DNA of 64,000 nt, taken from contig QBZZ01000001.1 in assembly GCA_003282145.1 (NCBI GenBank), positions 1 to 64,000 of the forward strand, given 5' to 3'. Below are positions 9,179-18,636 of the stretch, piece after piece. This DNA comes from SAR116 cluster bacterium AG-337-N21 (GTDB taxonomy: Bacteria; Pseudomonadota; Alphaproteobacteria; Puniceispirillales; Marisalimonadaceae). Numbering within the stretch: position 1 is the stretch's first letter; each line of letters starts with the position of its first letter. Both the position numbers and the translations under genes were made by a program. The notes below the pieces were generated by a model, which saw only the letters and a list, made by a program, of their open reading frames with translations, ran no database searches and was not told the origin of the DNA.

Positions 9179-9760
9179 TTACATTGTCATTGATAATGAT
9201 CTAGAAAACATACCTAAACTTGCTTCTATAACAACTGATAAGAAAATCATACCTGTTGCTCCCCATCCTGATAAACCAATCTCTTCTTTGCCAATCCTCC
9301 AGAGAGAGAAGGTTACCCATATTACAACACCAATTCCAAAAAAAACAAAGATTGATGGCGGCAAGATTAATCCTAAAATAGCAAATGATAGCATTAAAAT
9401 TGCTTGAAAAGACTGTATCCAATTAAAAGGAATAATAAATTTATAAAAGAATTCGCCCTTACCAATTTTTTCAAAAATTGTATTTACTAAAATTGAGAAT
9501 AAACAAATGTCTATGACTGTAATTAAAAGTAATCTTGGCAATATTCCACTTTGAATATCTCCATCAAGATTAGCTTTTATTCCGTATGAAGCAAGTGTGG
9601 AGACAACTGCATTAACAAAAAAAACAATCCAACAGCTATCCCAAAAACCATTATTATTTAATTTAAAAACACTACTTACATTGTCTTTTTTTGACATGAA
9701 TTTAAAAGCAGATACAAAACCATCCTTCACAACCAAAGGACTAGGAGGTGGATTAATCAA
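9179..9760 (-). CDS. Multi-pass membrane protein of unknown function, coupled to dapE
   Basis: The 193-residue protein has about four to five hydrophobic segments after a polar N-terminus. The pattern recalls Yip1/DUF1282-type membrane proteins that often sit in the alphaproteobacterial dap cluster, but I cannot assign the family with certainty. Its start overlaps the dapE stop by 8 nt, so it is the last gene of the dapD-dapE operon. It has no catalytic motif that I recognise. Confidence 0.75.
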   Translation of the reverse strand: MINPPPSPLVVKDGFVSAFKFMSKKDNVSSVFKLNNNGFWDSCWIVFFVNAVVSTLASYGIKANLDGDIQSGILPRLLLITVIDICLFSILVNTIFEKIGKGEFFYKFIIPFNWIQSFQAILMLSFAILGLILPPSIFVFFGIGVVIWVTFSLWRIGKEEIGLSGWGATGMIFLSVVIEASLGMFSRSLSMTM

Positions 9761-10919
9761 TTTTATTTACTCCAAAATAATTGTATAGGAACGTATTATA
9801 AATATTTGTTAGTTTTATAATATCATTTACCTCAACATTCTCATCTATCTTATGCATTGTTTTACCAACTAGACCAAACTCAATAACTGGACATATTTTG
9901 GTAATAAATCTAGCGTCTGAAGTCCCTCCTGAAGTAGAGTTTTGTGGATTAAGTTTTACAACTTTTTCAATTGCCTTCTGAATTGTTGATCGTAGTAATT
10001 CATCACTTGTAAGAAACGGTTCAGCATTACAAAAAAATTTAAATTGATATTTTGATGTAATAGAATCAAATTGTTTTTTTAACATTGCAGTAAGTGAATC
10101 AATAGAGTGCAAAGTGTTAAACCTTATATTAAATTTGGCTTTAACTTCTCCTGGAATGACATTGCTGGCACTGTTATTCACATCTATGCTGGTAATCATG
10201 ACTGAGCTAGGTTGAAATTCTTTTGTCCCATCATCTAAATAAATTTTTGATAAAGGTTCTAGCATTTTTAATAATGAATTTATTGGGTTTTCTGCTAAAT
10301 GTGGATATCCAACATGCCCTTGTATACCTCTAACAACTAGAGAACCAGTATAACTGCCTCTTCTTCCAATTTTTACTGTGTCACCTACTTCGTTTTCGTT
10401 AGTAGGTTCTCCAACGATACATCCTGATATAGATTCTCCATTATTTATTAGCCAATCAACTACTTTTTTTGTTCCGTTTATTGCTTTACCTTCTTCGTCA
10501 CTTGTAATAATAAGAGAAATACTTCCCAAATTATTAAAATCTCTATTGACTGCTAAAAACTCGGAAACAGCAGCTATAAATGCTGCTATTCCTGATTTCA
10601 TATCAGCAGCACCCCTACCCCATATTTTACCTTTTTTAACTTCCCCACCAAATGGGTTTATAGACCATTTTTTTATTTCACCCGTTGGAACCACATCCAC
10701 ATGTCCACCAAAACAAATATTAGGCTCTGAATTACCAAATCTTGCATATAAATTTTCAACTTTTTCTGGGCCTTTTCCAAAATCAACTTTTTTACAAATA
10801 AATCCCATAGGTTCTAAAAGAGAAATAATAAGATCAATGGACCCAGCAGATTTTGGGGTAATGCTTTCACATCTAATTAACTCAGACGTTAATTCTATAG
10901 GATTTATTATATTAGACAT
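9753..10919 (-). CDS. dapE: Succinyl-diaminopimelate desuccinylase
   Basis: This zinc peptidase-like enzyme releases succinate from N-succinyl-LL-diaminopimelate in lysine and peptidoglycan-precursor synthesis. M20-family motifs are present: GGHVDVVPTGE, WGRGAADMKSG, TSDEEG, VGEPTNE and a C-terminal EFGLVGKTMHKIDE. The length of 388 residues is standard. It lies 12 nt downstream of dapD, whose product acts earlier in the same pathway, so the cell uses the succinylase route. Confidence 0.96.
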   Translation of the reverse strand: MSNIINPIELTSELIRCESITPKSAGSIDLIISLLEPMGFICKKVDFGKGPEKVENLYARFGNSEPNICFGGHVDVVPTGEIKKWSINPFGGEVKKGKIWGRGAADMKSGIAAFIAAVSEFLAVNRDFNNLGSISLIITSDEEGKAINGTKKVVDWLINNGESISGCIVGEPTNENEVGDTVKIGRRGSYTGSLVVRGIQGHVGYPHLAENPINSLLKMLEPLSKIYLDDGTKEFQPSSVMITSIDVNNSASNVIPGEVKAKFNIRFNTLHSIDSLTAMLKKQFDSITSKYQFKFFCNAEPFLTSDELLRSTIQKAIEKVVKLNPQNSTSGGTSDARFITKICPVIEFGLVGKTMHKIDENVEVNDIIKLTNIYNTFLYNYFGVNKID

Positions 10920-10931
10920 AAAAATCCATAT

Positions 10932-11795
10932 CTAATCCCTTAACAATTCATTAACAGAAGTTTTGGAACGTGTCTGCGCATCGACTTTTTTAACTATGAC
11001 AGCACAATATAAGCTTGGCCCCTGTGAACCATCTTGCAAAGATTTTCCAGGAAGCGAACCTGGGACTACAACAGAATATGCTGGGACCCTTCCAACAAAA
11101 ACTTCTCCTGTATTCCTATCAACAACTTTTGTTGAAGCTCCAATAAATACTCCCATTGATAAAACTGCGCCAGTTTCAATTATAACACCCTCTGCAACTT
11201 CAGATCTTGCACCCACAAAACAGTCATCTTCAATTATAACTGGACCTGCTTGAATAGGCTCCAATACTCCACCAATACCAGCACCACCTGATATATGAAC
11301 ATTTTTACCTATTTGCGCACAAGACCCAACAGTTGCCCAAGTATCAATCATACTCCCAGAGTCTACATAAGCACCTATATTTACAAAAGAAGGCATTAAC
11401 ACCACACTGGGTGCGATGTAAGCAGAATGTCTTACAACACTTCCCGGTACTGCTCTAAAGCCTGCTTGTTTAAATTCTTCTTTATTCCAACCAGAAAATT
11501 TAGAAGGTATTTTATCCCACCAATTTGCTGGACCATTATTTAGACTTTGAGGACCACCTGAAATTACGTCCATATCATTTATTTTAAAAGATAATAAAAC
11601 AGCCTTCTTAAGCCACTGATTAACTTGCCATTTACTATTCCCGAGTGGTTCAGCAACTCTTAACTCACCTTTATCTAAACAATCCAAAGCAGTCTCAATA
11701 GAATCTCTAATTTCCCCAGATGTGGTTGGGTTTACATCCTCATTGTCATCAAATACTCTATCAATTACTGATTTTATTCTTTCAATGTTCATCAC
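10932..11795 (-). CDS. dapD: Tetrahydrodipicolinate N-succinyltransferase
   Basis: Transfers succinyl from succinyl-CoA to tetrahydrodipicolinate. The C-terminal two thirds show left-handed beta-helix hexapeptide repeats (for example [53 protein letters not shown]). The N-terminus is helical, and the protein ends [17 protein letters not shown], as in known DapD proteins. The length is normal at 287. It starts the dapD-dapE-membrane protein operon and follows the HAD gene by 36 nt. Confidence 0.96.
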   Translation of the reverse strand: MMNIERIKSVIDRVFDDNEDVNPTTSGEIRDSIETALDCLDKGELRVAEPLGNSKWQVNQWLKKAVLLSFKINDMDVISGGPQSLNNGPANWWDKIPSKFSGWNKEEFKQAGFRAVPGSVVRHSAYIAPSVVLMPSFVNIGAYVDSGSMIDTWATVGSCAQIGKNVHISGGAGIGGVLEPIQAGPVIIEDDCFVGARSEVAEGVIIETGAVLSMGVFIGASTKVVDRNTGEVFVGRVPAYSVVVPGSLPGKSLQDGSQGPSLYCAVIVKKVDAQTRSKTSVNELLRD

Positions 11796-11831
11796 TTGCC
11801 CTTCAATTTATGATTAAATAATTTTTTAATT

Positions 11832-12521
11832 TTAAGAATCTAGCATATTACTTAGGATAGATTTTATATCTGATCCAGTAAAATCAATATATCTCTTTAA
11901 AATGTTAGCCTCTTCTCTATTAAAATCATTTTCTATCCAAACAGTACTCATACCTAGTTCACTAGCAGGTTTTAAATTTTTTGCGGTGTCTTCGAAAAAA
12001 ATACTTTTATTTATATTATTGTCATTTAATCCAAGTCTTTCTCTCATCATTATGTAAGAGTTGTGATCTGGTTTTGCTATATAATTAGAATCTTTTATGT
12101 CAAAAATAATTTCAAATTCTTCAAATATTCCCATTGAAGTTAATATATTTTTAGCATGATTGAATGATGCATTAGTATAAATAAACTTTTTACCATCAAT
12201 TTTACATAACAATCTCTTTAACTCATGGTCTTTTCTTAAATCATCAAAATCTACATCATGAACAAATTCAAGAAATGGTTCTGGATCCATTTTTTTTTCT
12301 ATTATTAGACCCCTTAAAGTCAAACCGTACTTTTTATACATATTTTTTTGTAAGTGAAGTGCATCAGCGTGGTTTAAATTAAAAAAATCTTTTATATAAA
12401 TTGTCATCCTTTGTGAAATTCGTCTGAATAATCCTAAATTAAAATCATAAATAGTATTATCGAGGTCAAAAATCCAATAATCATAATTATTTCTAAAGTT
12501 TATAGACTGTGAATTATTCAT
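11832..12521 (-). CDS. HAD hydrolase of the pyrimidine 5'-nucleotidase (SDT1-like) type
   Basis: The nucleophile motif FDLDNTIYDFNLGLF begins near residue 18. A threonine/asparagine motif (IYTNASFNHA) and a C-terminal SIFFEDTAKNL acidic motif complete the HAD set. The helical cap between motifs 1 and 2 matches the alphaproteobacterial pyrimidine-5'-nucleotidase-like family commonly found between argB and dapD. The likely reaction is dephosphorylation of UMP/CMP-like monophosphates; the actual substrate is not shown. It lies 4 nt downstream of argB. Confidence 0.85.
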   Translation of the reverse strand: MNNSQSINFRNNYDYWIFDLDNTIYDFNLGLFRRISQRMTIYIKDFFNLNHADALHLQKNMYKKYGLTLRGLIIEKKMDPEPFLEFVHDVDFDDLRKDHELKRLLCKIDGKKFIYTNASFNHAKNILTSMGIFEEFEIIFDIKDSNYIAKPDHNSYIMMRERLGLNDNNINKSIFFEDTAKNLKPASELGMSTVWIENDFNREEANILKRYIDFTGSDIKSILSNMLDS

Positions 12522-12525
12522 TAAT

Positions 12526-13452
12526 TTATTTTGAATCTCTTCGTATAATTGTACCTACACCATGCTCAGTGAATAATTCTAACAACAATGAATGTGACAT
12601 TCTTCCATCCATAATCACTGAAGCTTCAGCACCACCTAGAACTGCCTCAATACATGTTCTGAGTTTAGGTATCATACCTCCAACAACGATTTTATTTTTT
12701 ATGAGATTTTCGGCTTGGCTTATTGTTAGCTCTGAAATTAAATTGCCATTTTGATCAAGAACACCCGAAACATCGGTTAACATTATCATTCTAGATGCTT
12801 TCATAGCTGCGGATATAGATCCAGCAGCAGTATCAGCATTTATATTATATGTTTGTCCATCTAAGCCCATACCAACAGGAGCGATAACCGGTATCATTTT
12901 TTCATTAATAAGAGCATTAATTACTTTAGGATCAATTTTTTCAGGCTCACCAACATAACCAAGGTCCACAGCTTTTACTACGTTTGAATCAGATTTGTCA
13001 TCTACTTTTAATAACCTTTTAGCTGTTATTAAATTCCCATCTTTACCTGAAATTCCAACTGACTTAGCACCAAAATTTGAGATAGCCGTCACTATTGATT
13101 TATTTGTTACTCCGCTAAGAACCATTTCAACCACATCAATTGTTGCAGCATCTGTAATTCTTAGTCCATTTATGAACTCAGTTTTTATCTTTAACTTAGA
13201 TAACATTTCACCTATTTGCGGACCACCTCCATGAACAACAATCGGTAACATCCCAACTTGCTGTAATAAAACAATATCTTTAGCAAAATTATTTACATAT
13301 TCTTTTTTGCCCATTGCATTACCACCAAACTTTACAACTATCACCTTATTTGCATAACGCTTCATAAAAGGTAACGTCTCAGTAAGGAAATCAGCTTTTT
13401 TAAGCCACTCAGATTGGATTTTATCTTTATTTTCAGTCAATGCATTAACCAT
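12526..13452 (-). CDS. argB: Acetylglutamate kinase
   Basis: Phosphorylates N-acetylglutamate in arginine synthesis. Amino acid kinase motifs are clear: VVKFGGNAMG at about 39-48, IVVHGGGPQIG at 71-81, an INADTAAG segment and MIMLTDVSGVLD for ATP binding, and GGMIPKL toward the end. The 308-residue length and the N-terminal helix fit the arginine-inhibited hexameric class. It sits between engB (66 nt gap) and the HAD gene (4 nt gap), the usual alphaproteobacterial order. Confidence 0.96.
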   Translation of the reverse strand: MVNALTENKDKIQSEWLKKADFLTETLPFMKRYANKVIVVKFGGNAMGKKEYVNNFAKDIVLLQQVGMLPIVVHGGGPQIGEMLSKLKIKTEFINGLRITDAATIDVVEMVLSGVTNKSIVTAISNFGAKSVGISGKDGNLITAKRLLKVDDKSDSNVVKAVDLGYVGEPEKIDPKVINALINEKMIPVIAPVGMGLDGQTYNINADTAAGSISAAMKASRMIMLTDVSGVLDQNGNLISELTISQAENLIKNKIVVGGMIPKLRTCIEAVLGGAEASVIMDGRMSHSLLLELFTEHGVGTIIRRDSK

Positions 13453-13518
13453 TTGTTTAATTTATTATTACACTTAGTATCATAAAATTTCTAATTCAAT
13501 TATCATTTTATCCTTTTT

Positions 13519-14154
13519 TTATGCAAAACTTGCTAAATATGTCCTAAGTATTTCGATACCATTATTTTTAAGACTAGAGGTCATTATTATTTCAGGATAA
13601 GCAGCTGGATGTTTAGATATAACTTTATTTGATTCATCTTTGGTTTTATTCATTTCTTCAATATTCATTTTATCAATTTTAGTAAGTACCAAGATCCAAC
13701 TAACCGCAGCCTTGTCTAATTCATTCATTATTAATTTGTCAAAATCTCCAATTCCTCTTCTACAATCAACTAATAAACATACTGTTCTCAGAGAAGGCCT
13801 ACCCTTTAAATATTTTACTGTTAAAGATGTCCAAGATTGTATATCTCTTTTTGGAGCTTTCGCATAACCATATCCTGGTAAATCTACTAATCTAAGCTTA
13901 TTAGCTTGGTAAATAAGATCAAAAAAAATTAATTGTCTTGTTCTTCCAGGTGTTTGACTAGTTCTTGCTAATGTCTTTCTATTTGTTAATGCGTTTACAA
14001 GTGAACTTTTCCCGACATTGGATCTACCTGCAAAAGCAACCTCGTTACCTTCTTCGGGCGGGATAGCATTAGAATTTAGAGCTGCAGCAACAAACTTACA
14101 TTCACCAGAAAAAATTTTCCTAGCTTTCTCAATTTCTGCAACTTCATACAACAA
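13519..14154 (-). CDS. engB: Ribosome biogenesis GTPase YsxC/EngB
   Basis: An essential GTPase for large-subunit ribosome assembly. Nucleotide motifs are G1 GRSNVGKSS (43-51), the G2 threonine in QTPGRTR, G3 DLPGYG (91-96) and G4 TKID (158-161). The size of 211 residues is usual. It is 15 nt downstream of yidC and belongs to the rpmH-rnpA-yidD-yidC-engB core cluster. Confidence 0.96.
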   Translation of the reverse strand: MLYEVAEIEKARKIFSGECKFVAAALNSNAIPPEEGNEVAFAGRSNVGKSSLVNALTNRKTLARTSQTPGRTRQLIFFDLIYQANKLRLVDLPGYGYAKAPKRDIQSWTSLTVKYLKGRPSLRTVCLLVDCRRGIGDFDKLIMNELDKAAVSWILVLTKIDKMNIEEMNKTKDESNKVISKHPAAYPEIIMTSSLKNNGIEILRTYLASFA

Positions 14155-14169
14155 GTTTTTAAAACTTTC

Positions 14170-15894
14170 TTATTTAGACTCTTTATTCATCTTATTCATT
14201 ATTACCCATTGCTGACATATGGAAAGTAGATTATTCCAAGTCCAGTATATGACTAATCCAGCTGGGAACGTAGCTAATAAAAATGTAAAAGCCACTGGCA
14301 TCCAAGCAAAAATTTTTGCTTGGATTGGATCTGGAGGTGTTGGATTTAAACGTTGCTGTAGAAACATTGTCACACCCATCAACAAAGGCCATATCCCAAT
14401 ATTTAAAAAATCAGGAAGTATAGATGTGCTGTAAGGCAATAATCCAAATAAATTAAAAATACTGGTTGGATCTTGAACGGATAAGTCCTCAATCCATCCA
14501 AAGAAAGGCGTTTGTCTCATTTCAATAGACACAAATAAAACTTTATAAAGTGCAAAGAAAACTGGTATTTGTACTAAAATGGGTAAACATCCCGCAGCTG
14601 GATTAACCTTCTCTTTTTTATATAAATTCATCATCTCTTGATTTAATTTTTGACGATCATCTCCAACTCTTTCTCTCAATTTTTGAATTTGTGGAGTAAG
14701 TATCCTCATTTTAGCCATGCTTTTATAAGATTTATTTGCTAATGGGAAAAATAGTAATTTTACAATTACCGTAATTGCCAAGATTGCTAAGCCAAAATTA
14801 CCTAAGTAATTATTTGCCCAAGACAAAGCATAAAAGAAGGGTTTAGTAAGGAAATAAAACCACCCAAAATCAATTGCTAGATCGAAATGCTTTATATTAA
14901 ATTTTTCTTCATAATAGTCAAATAAAGCCAATCTTTTAGCTCCGGCAAAGGTTCTTGATAAAAATTCACCTTTTGATTTTGATGGAATAGTAACTGCTTT
15001 ACCAAGAAAATCAGTTTGATATTGACCTCCATTAGAATTCAATTTTCTGTAAGTGAAATTATATTTTTCATTTTGATCAGGCAATAAAGCAGTCAGCCAA
15101 TATTTATCAGTTAGTCCAATCCAACCACCAGTTTCACTTGGTTTAATGTTTACTCCTTTTTTTCCTGCCTCCGTTAGATCTCCATAACTTTTTTCAGATA
15201 AAGTGCCATCAAATACTCCTAGAGGACCTTCATGCAACACAAAAAAGTCGATTGTTTTTGGCTCCCCTGCCCTTCTTATCAATCCATATGGGTATAATGT
15301 TACAGAATTATTTGAGTTATTTTCTACCCTTTGATTTACTGTTATCATAAAACTATCATCGATACTGATATCTTGGTAAAAAGTAATGTTTTCTCCATTA
15401 TCCCACTTAAGAGTTATATTTTTATCTGGTGATAAAATATTACTCGACGACTTCCATAAAGATTTACCATTTGGGACCTTAATTCCGTCAGGGCTACTCC
15501 ATCCAAATTCAATAAAATAGGGCGAATCACCATTAGATTTTAATAATAATTTTATTAATTTACTATCTGGTTCTAAAGACTCTTTATATTGTGTTAGAGT
15601 TATATCGTCTATTCTAGCACCTTTCAAAGATATGGATCCTGATACTTCTTTACTTATCATTGAAATTCTTGGGACAGACTTATTAGAACTTTTTGGTTCT
15701 GTGTCGTCTAAAGCTGCTATTCCATTATCGAAGTTTTGAGGTATAGGGATATTGGAACTATCATCAATTTCTTTTACAATATTCTCTTTTTGGGCTATGT
15801 CTTTTTTAGGTTCAACAAATAATATTTGATAACCAATCAATACAGCCATAGAAAGAGAAATCGCTGCAACTAAATTTCGAGTTTCTGGATTCAT
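14170..15894 (-). CDS. yidC: Membrane protein insertase YidC
   Basis: Inserts and folds inner-membrane proteins, alone or with SecYEG. It has an N-terminal anchor (about residues 8-26), a large periplasmic beta domain (about 60-340) and a C-terminal 60KD_IMP domain with five membrane segments. Typical motifs include LFFPLANKSYKSMAKM, PAAGCLPILVQIPVFFALY and a WNNLLSICQQWVIM tail. The 574-residue length fits a Gram-negative YidC. It follows yidD after about 100 nt and precedes engB closely. Confidence 0.96.
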   Translation of the reverse strand: MNPETRNLVAAISLSMAVLIGYQILFVEPKKDIAQKENIVKEIDDSSNIPIPQNFDNGIAALDDTEPKSSNKSVPRISMISKEVSGSISLKGARIDDITLTQYKESLEPDSKLIKLLLKSNGDSPYFIEFGWSSPDGIKVPNGKSLWKSSSNILSPDKNITLKWDNGENITFYQDISIDDSFMITVNQRVENNSNNSVTLYPYGLIRRAGEPKTIDFFVLHEGPLGVFDGTLSEKSYGDLTEAGKKGVNIKPSETGGWIGLTDKYWLTALLPDQNEKYNFTYRKLNSNGGQYQTDFLGKAVTIPSKSKGEFLSRTFAGAKRLALFDYYEEKFNIKHFDLAIDFGWFYFLTKPFFYALSWANNYLGNFGLAILAITVIVKLLFFPLANKSYKSMAKMRILTPQIQKLRERVGDDRQKLNQEMMNLYKKEKVNPAAGCLPILVQIPVFFALYKVLFVSIEMRQTPFFGWIEDLSVQDPTSIFNLFGLLPYSTSILPDFLNIGIWPLLMGVTMFLQQRLNPTPPDPIQAKIFAWMPVAFTFLLATFPAGLVIYWTWNNLLSICQQWVIMNKMNKESK

Positions 15895-15996
15895 TTTATC
15901 TCACTTAATTTATAATAAAATTAAAATATTTTAAATATTTCAATTACACCTGTTTAACCTAAAGTTCATATTATTCAAAGAACTGAAAAAATTAAA

Positions 15997-16221
15997 TTAT
16001 TTAATCGGATCATGACCACTTTTCCCCCAAGGATGACATTTAATAATTCTTTTAAAACCTAAAGAAATACCCCTAATTAATCCAAATTTTAATATAGCTT
16101 CTCTTGTGTATTCAGAACAAGTAGGTAAAAACCTACAATTGCTACCTAGTAAAGGTGAGATAAGATATTTATAAGAATTAATTAAATTGATTAAGCAAAA
16201 TATTAAAAACTTTTTCATCAT
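15997..16221 (-). CDS. yidD: Membrane protein insertion efficiency factor YidD
   Basis: A small (74-residue) protein with a hydrophobic N-terminus and the conserved LISPLLGSNCRFLPTCSEYT motif holding the two family cysteines, followed by HPWGKSGHDP. YidD supports YidC-dependent insertion. Its start overlaps the rnpA stop by 4 nt, the classic coupling in this cluster. Confidence 0.95.
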   Translation of the reverse strand: MMKKFLIFCLINLINSYKYLISPLLGSNCRFLPTCSEYTREAILKFGLIRGISLGFKRIIKCHPWGKSGHDPIK

Positions 16222-16559
16222 AATTTATTAAGACACTCTCTCATTTCAACTTTCAAATCGTAGAAAGATGCTTTTAGTAATGACTTTTTAGCTATTAAAA
16301 TATAAGTGCTAGTATCATCAAATAAAAAAACACTTTCTTTTAAAAAAACTGATATTAAAGATCTCATTCTTCTCTTAGCTCTATTTCTTTTTACGGCATT
16401 TCCAATTTTCTTTGTAGCAGTGAAACCAAACTTTAGATCTAAGATTTTACAATCTGATGGGCTAAATTTCTGAAGAATAAAATTTTTATTGAATATTTGT
16501 TTTCCAAACTTGTTAGATAAAACAAAATCTTTTCTTTTTTTTAAAGTTTGGATTTTCAT
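16218..16559 (-). CDS. rnpA: Ribonuclease P protein component
   Basis: Binds RNase P RNA to trim the 5' ends of tRNAs. The diagnostic basic motif NAVKRNRAKRRMRS lies at about residues 53-66, and FGFTATKKIG precedes it. The length of 113 residues is usual. rpmH lies 57 nt upstream on the same strand. Confidence 0.95.
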   Translation of the reverse strand: MKIQTLKKRKDFVLSNKFGKQIFNKNFILQKFSPSDCKILDLKFGFTATKKIGNAVKRNRAKRRMRSLISVFLKESVFLFDDTSTYILIAKKSLLKASFYDLKVEMRECLNKL

Positions 16560-16616
16560 TTTATCAGCTCTTATAAAAATTTGACAAAATAAAATAAAAT
16601 TAATTTTAAATTTTTG

Positions 16617-16751
16617 TTAAGCGGAAAGCCTTTTTCTGCCTTTGGCTCTTCTATTACGAATAACATTTCTTCCACCAACTGTAGACATTCTACTTCGGTA
16701 TCCATGTCTTCTTTTTCTGACTAAGTTACTTGGTTGAAATGTACGCTTCAT
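16617..16751 (-). CDS. rpmH: 50S ribosomal protein L34
   Basis: A 44-residue basic protein beginning [20 protein letters not shown] and ending KGRKRLSA, a full match to L34. It is the first gene of the rpmH-rnpA-yidD-yidC-engB cluster and reads away from gpt with no dnaA or obvious replication origin beside it. Confidence 0.97.
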   Translation of the reverse strand: MKRTFQPSNLVRKRRHGYRSRMSTVGGRNVIRNRRAKGRKRLSA

Positions 16752-16828
16752 TATAATCCTGTATTTATACAGACTTTTGTATTAGTTTGAGTATTTATTA
16801 GCCGCTTTGCCTTTATTAGTCAATATGA

Positions 16829-17320
16829 TTATTTCTGCGTTCGTTCATAAATAGTAGGTGCAGGTTTCATTTCCATGTCCCAAGGAAAATATATCCATGT
16901 GTCTTGAGAAACTTCCGTTATAAACGTATCAACTTGTTCTCTTCCACTCGGTTTAGCGTAAACTGTTGCATAATGTGCTTTAGGTAGATTTAGTCTTATA
17001 GCTTTTATAGTTTCACCAGTATCCACAAGATCATCTACTATTAACCAATCTTGTCCATTATTTGCGATAGTTGATTCTTTTAAAACGTTAACATCGCCCT
17101 TTGTTTTTTGGTTATATGACAATACACAAACTGTATCTATTAATCTTATGTCTAATTCTCTAGCAACAATTGCAGCTGGAACAAGACCTCCTCTAGTAAC
17201 TGCAATGATACCTTTGTAAGGTTGCATCTCGGACAGTCGCCAGGCTAGAGCTTTACTATTTCTATGAAGTTCTTCCCAAGAAACGGGAAAAGATTTTTCG
17301 TATGTATTTATGTTGTTCAT
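16829..17320 (-). CDS. gpt: Xanthine-guanine phosphoribosyltransferase
   Basis: Salvages xanthine, guanine and hypoxanthine to their nucleotides using PRPP. The PRPP-binding motif [13 protein letters not shown] lies near 92-104, [10 protein letters not shown] at about 41-50, and the C-terminal [10 protein letters not shown] is typical of Gpt. The length of 163 residues is standard. It lies between rpmH and the tRNA-Arg gene and is the last conserved gene before the accessory region. Confidence 0.93.
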   Translation of the reverse strand: MNNINTYEKSFPVSWEELHRNSKALAWRLSEMQPYKGIIAVTRGGLVPAAIVARELDIRLIDTVCVLSYNQKTKGDVNVLKESTIANNGQDWLIVDDLVDTGETIKAIRLNLPKAHYATVYAKPSGREQVDTFITEVSQDTWIYFPWDMEMKPAPTIYERTQK

Positions 17321-17443
17321 AATACTTATCTCATGTTTTTAATAAATGTATCATACTAAAATCTGCAGTATTATAATATAAATTTCTTACTTGATTATAA
17401 TTATTTTAATCGATAACTATGAGGTAAGTTCTAATATTTAATG

Positions 17444-17519
17444 CGCTCGTAGCTCAGCTGGATAGAGCACTAGACTACGAATCTAGGGGTCAGGGGTTCG
17501 AATCCTCTCGAGCGCACCA
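17444..17519 (+). tRNA. tRNA-Arg (anticodon ACG)
   Basis: A complete 76-nt cloverleaf with genomically encoded CCA. The acceptor GCGCTCG pairs with CGAGCGC, the anticodon stem CTAGA/TCTAG encloses the loop CTACGAA with anticodon ACG, and the T arm is GGGGTTCGAATCCTC. The first anticodon base would be edited to inosine to read CGN codons. Its last 52 nt are duplicated at 20233-20284, marking it as an integration site. Confidence 0.97.
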
Positions 17520-17666
17520 CAATTTGGCTTCCACGCTCAAAAACGAAAAATCTTCTTTAACTGGCGCAAAGCCATCTCGGTTATCGTAATAACCACCGAA
17601 ATCTTCGTTTATGATTTCGTTTTTATTTCCGTAACCAACTTTTAATTTATATCCGCTACGAACTCG
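17490..17666 (-). pseudogene. Coding remnant running into the tRNA gene
   Basis: On the minus strand a frame stays open for 58 codons from 17666 down to a stop inside the tRNA at 17490-17492. It carries protein-like sequence such as GYGNKNEIINEDFGGYYDN and FAPVKEDFSFLSVEAKLW. No start codon is clear. It looks like the end of a gene brought by the inserted segment and truncated at the recombination point. The family is unknown. Confidence 0.35.
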
Positions 17667-17697
17667 TCAGACTATCGATATGGAAGTTTTCATTTTT

Positions 17698-17766
17698 TCA
17701 ATATGCTAAACGTAATTGTATATTATCTAGTTTATCTTGTATTCTTTCTAATTCTGCTTTGCTCAT
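17698..17766 (-). CDS. Tiny helical peptide coupled to the oxygenase gene
   Basis: A 22-residue frame (MSKAELERIQDKLDNIQLRL followed by two residues) starts one base after the oxygenase stop codon. It is strongly helix/coiled-coil forming. It may be a truncated gene rather than a working peptide, since more broken coding sequence follows downstream. Confidence 0.35.
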   Translation of the reverse strand: MSKAELERIQDKLDNIQLRLAY

Positions 17767-17767
17767 A

Positions 17768-18634
17768 TTAATAACTCTGTGATAAACGCCACATCAAGTA
17801 TTCTTTACTTTCAATAGGTTCATACTTATCTGGTTTGTTTGTTAAATTTTTTACTATTGTTCCGGGTGTAGGATCAACAAAATGTGGCATACTATAACGT
17901 GGCGTATGTATATGAGTATTTACTACTCTATGCTTTGTGCTTACAAAGTAATCATTTGTCCAACGTTGTAATAAATCTCCAATGTTAACTACGACACCAT
18001 CTTCCTCGAAAGGTACTGGATGCCAAACACCTCCTAAATCCTGAACTTCTAATCCGGGTACATCATTGATTTGCCAAAGCAAAGTAATGGTGCCGTAGTC
18101 ACTGTGTTCTCCTATCCTCATTTGTCTGTTCTTTAAGGAACCTTCATATGCTGGATAGTGAATTATTCTTGTGGTATTGTACATTTGCTGATGTGCATCA
18201 ACTAGTGTAGTACCACAATCTAATATGGTATCAAACTTGTTAAGTATATTGTAAGTAAGTGTATCTGCAATACGTATAGATTCTTCTGCTTTATATTGAA
18301 AACTTGGAACCAGTCCATGGGGCCATAATTCATCAGGCATTCTTAAATTATTATAATTAAAACTTTCTTTCATGTCTTTAGGCGCAGTTGGGTCTACATT
18401 TTCAGCACCCATTACTGAATAACCTAAATTATTTTCTTTTCTATAAGAATATTTTTGTTTTGTTTCTAATGGTAGCTCAAAAAAATCTTTCATTGTTTTG
18501 AACCAATTATCCATAGTCTTTTTATCTTCTGATGTAAGTGTATTTGTAAAGACTGCAAAGCCTACAGTAGTATAGGCTTTGCGGATCTCGTCAAATACTG
18601 ATTCACTTTTAAAATCAATAATAGGGACTGACAT
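17768..18634 (-). CDS. Isopenicillin N synthase-family 2-oxoglutarate/Fe(II) oxygenase
   Basis: The iron ligands are visible as HSD at 177-179 (H177, D179) and H235. R246 and S248 in RYSMPHF form the RxS site that binds 2-oxoglutarate or a related carboxylate. The N-terminal half matches the DIOX_N region. The 288-residue length fits cytosolic bacterial members acting on small metabolites. It lies 2 nt downstream of the BMP-type binding protein gene, so it probably acts on the compound that the binding protein captures. The substrate is not known. Both genes sit between the tRNA-Arg and its partial copy, so they are likely acquired cargo. Confidence 0.88.
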   Translation of the reverse strand: MSVPIIDFKSESVFDEIRKAYTTVGFAVFTNTLTSEDKKTMDNWFKTMKDFFELPLETKQKYSYRKENNLGYSVMGAENVDPTAPKDMKESFNYNNLRMPDELWPHGLVPSFQYKAEESIRIADTLTYNILNKFDTILDCGTTLVDAHQQMYNTTRIIHYPAYEGSLKNRQMRIGEHSDYGTITLLWQINDVPGLEVQDLGGVWHPVPFEEDGVVVNIGDLLQRWTNDYFVSTKHRVVNTHIHTPRYSMPHFVDPTPGTIVKNLTNKPDKYEPIESKEYLMWRLSQSY

Positions 18635-18636
18635 AA

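Noticed and set aside
10378-10935. Long plus-strand open frame over dapE
   Set aside because: It is antisense to a clear dapE gene and has no recognisable domain; the frame is open because of the codon bias of dapE.
16617-17320. Replication origin next to rpmH-rnpA
   Set aside because: No dnaA gene, DnaA-box cluster or AT-rich unwinding array beyond background is apparent.
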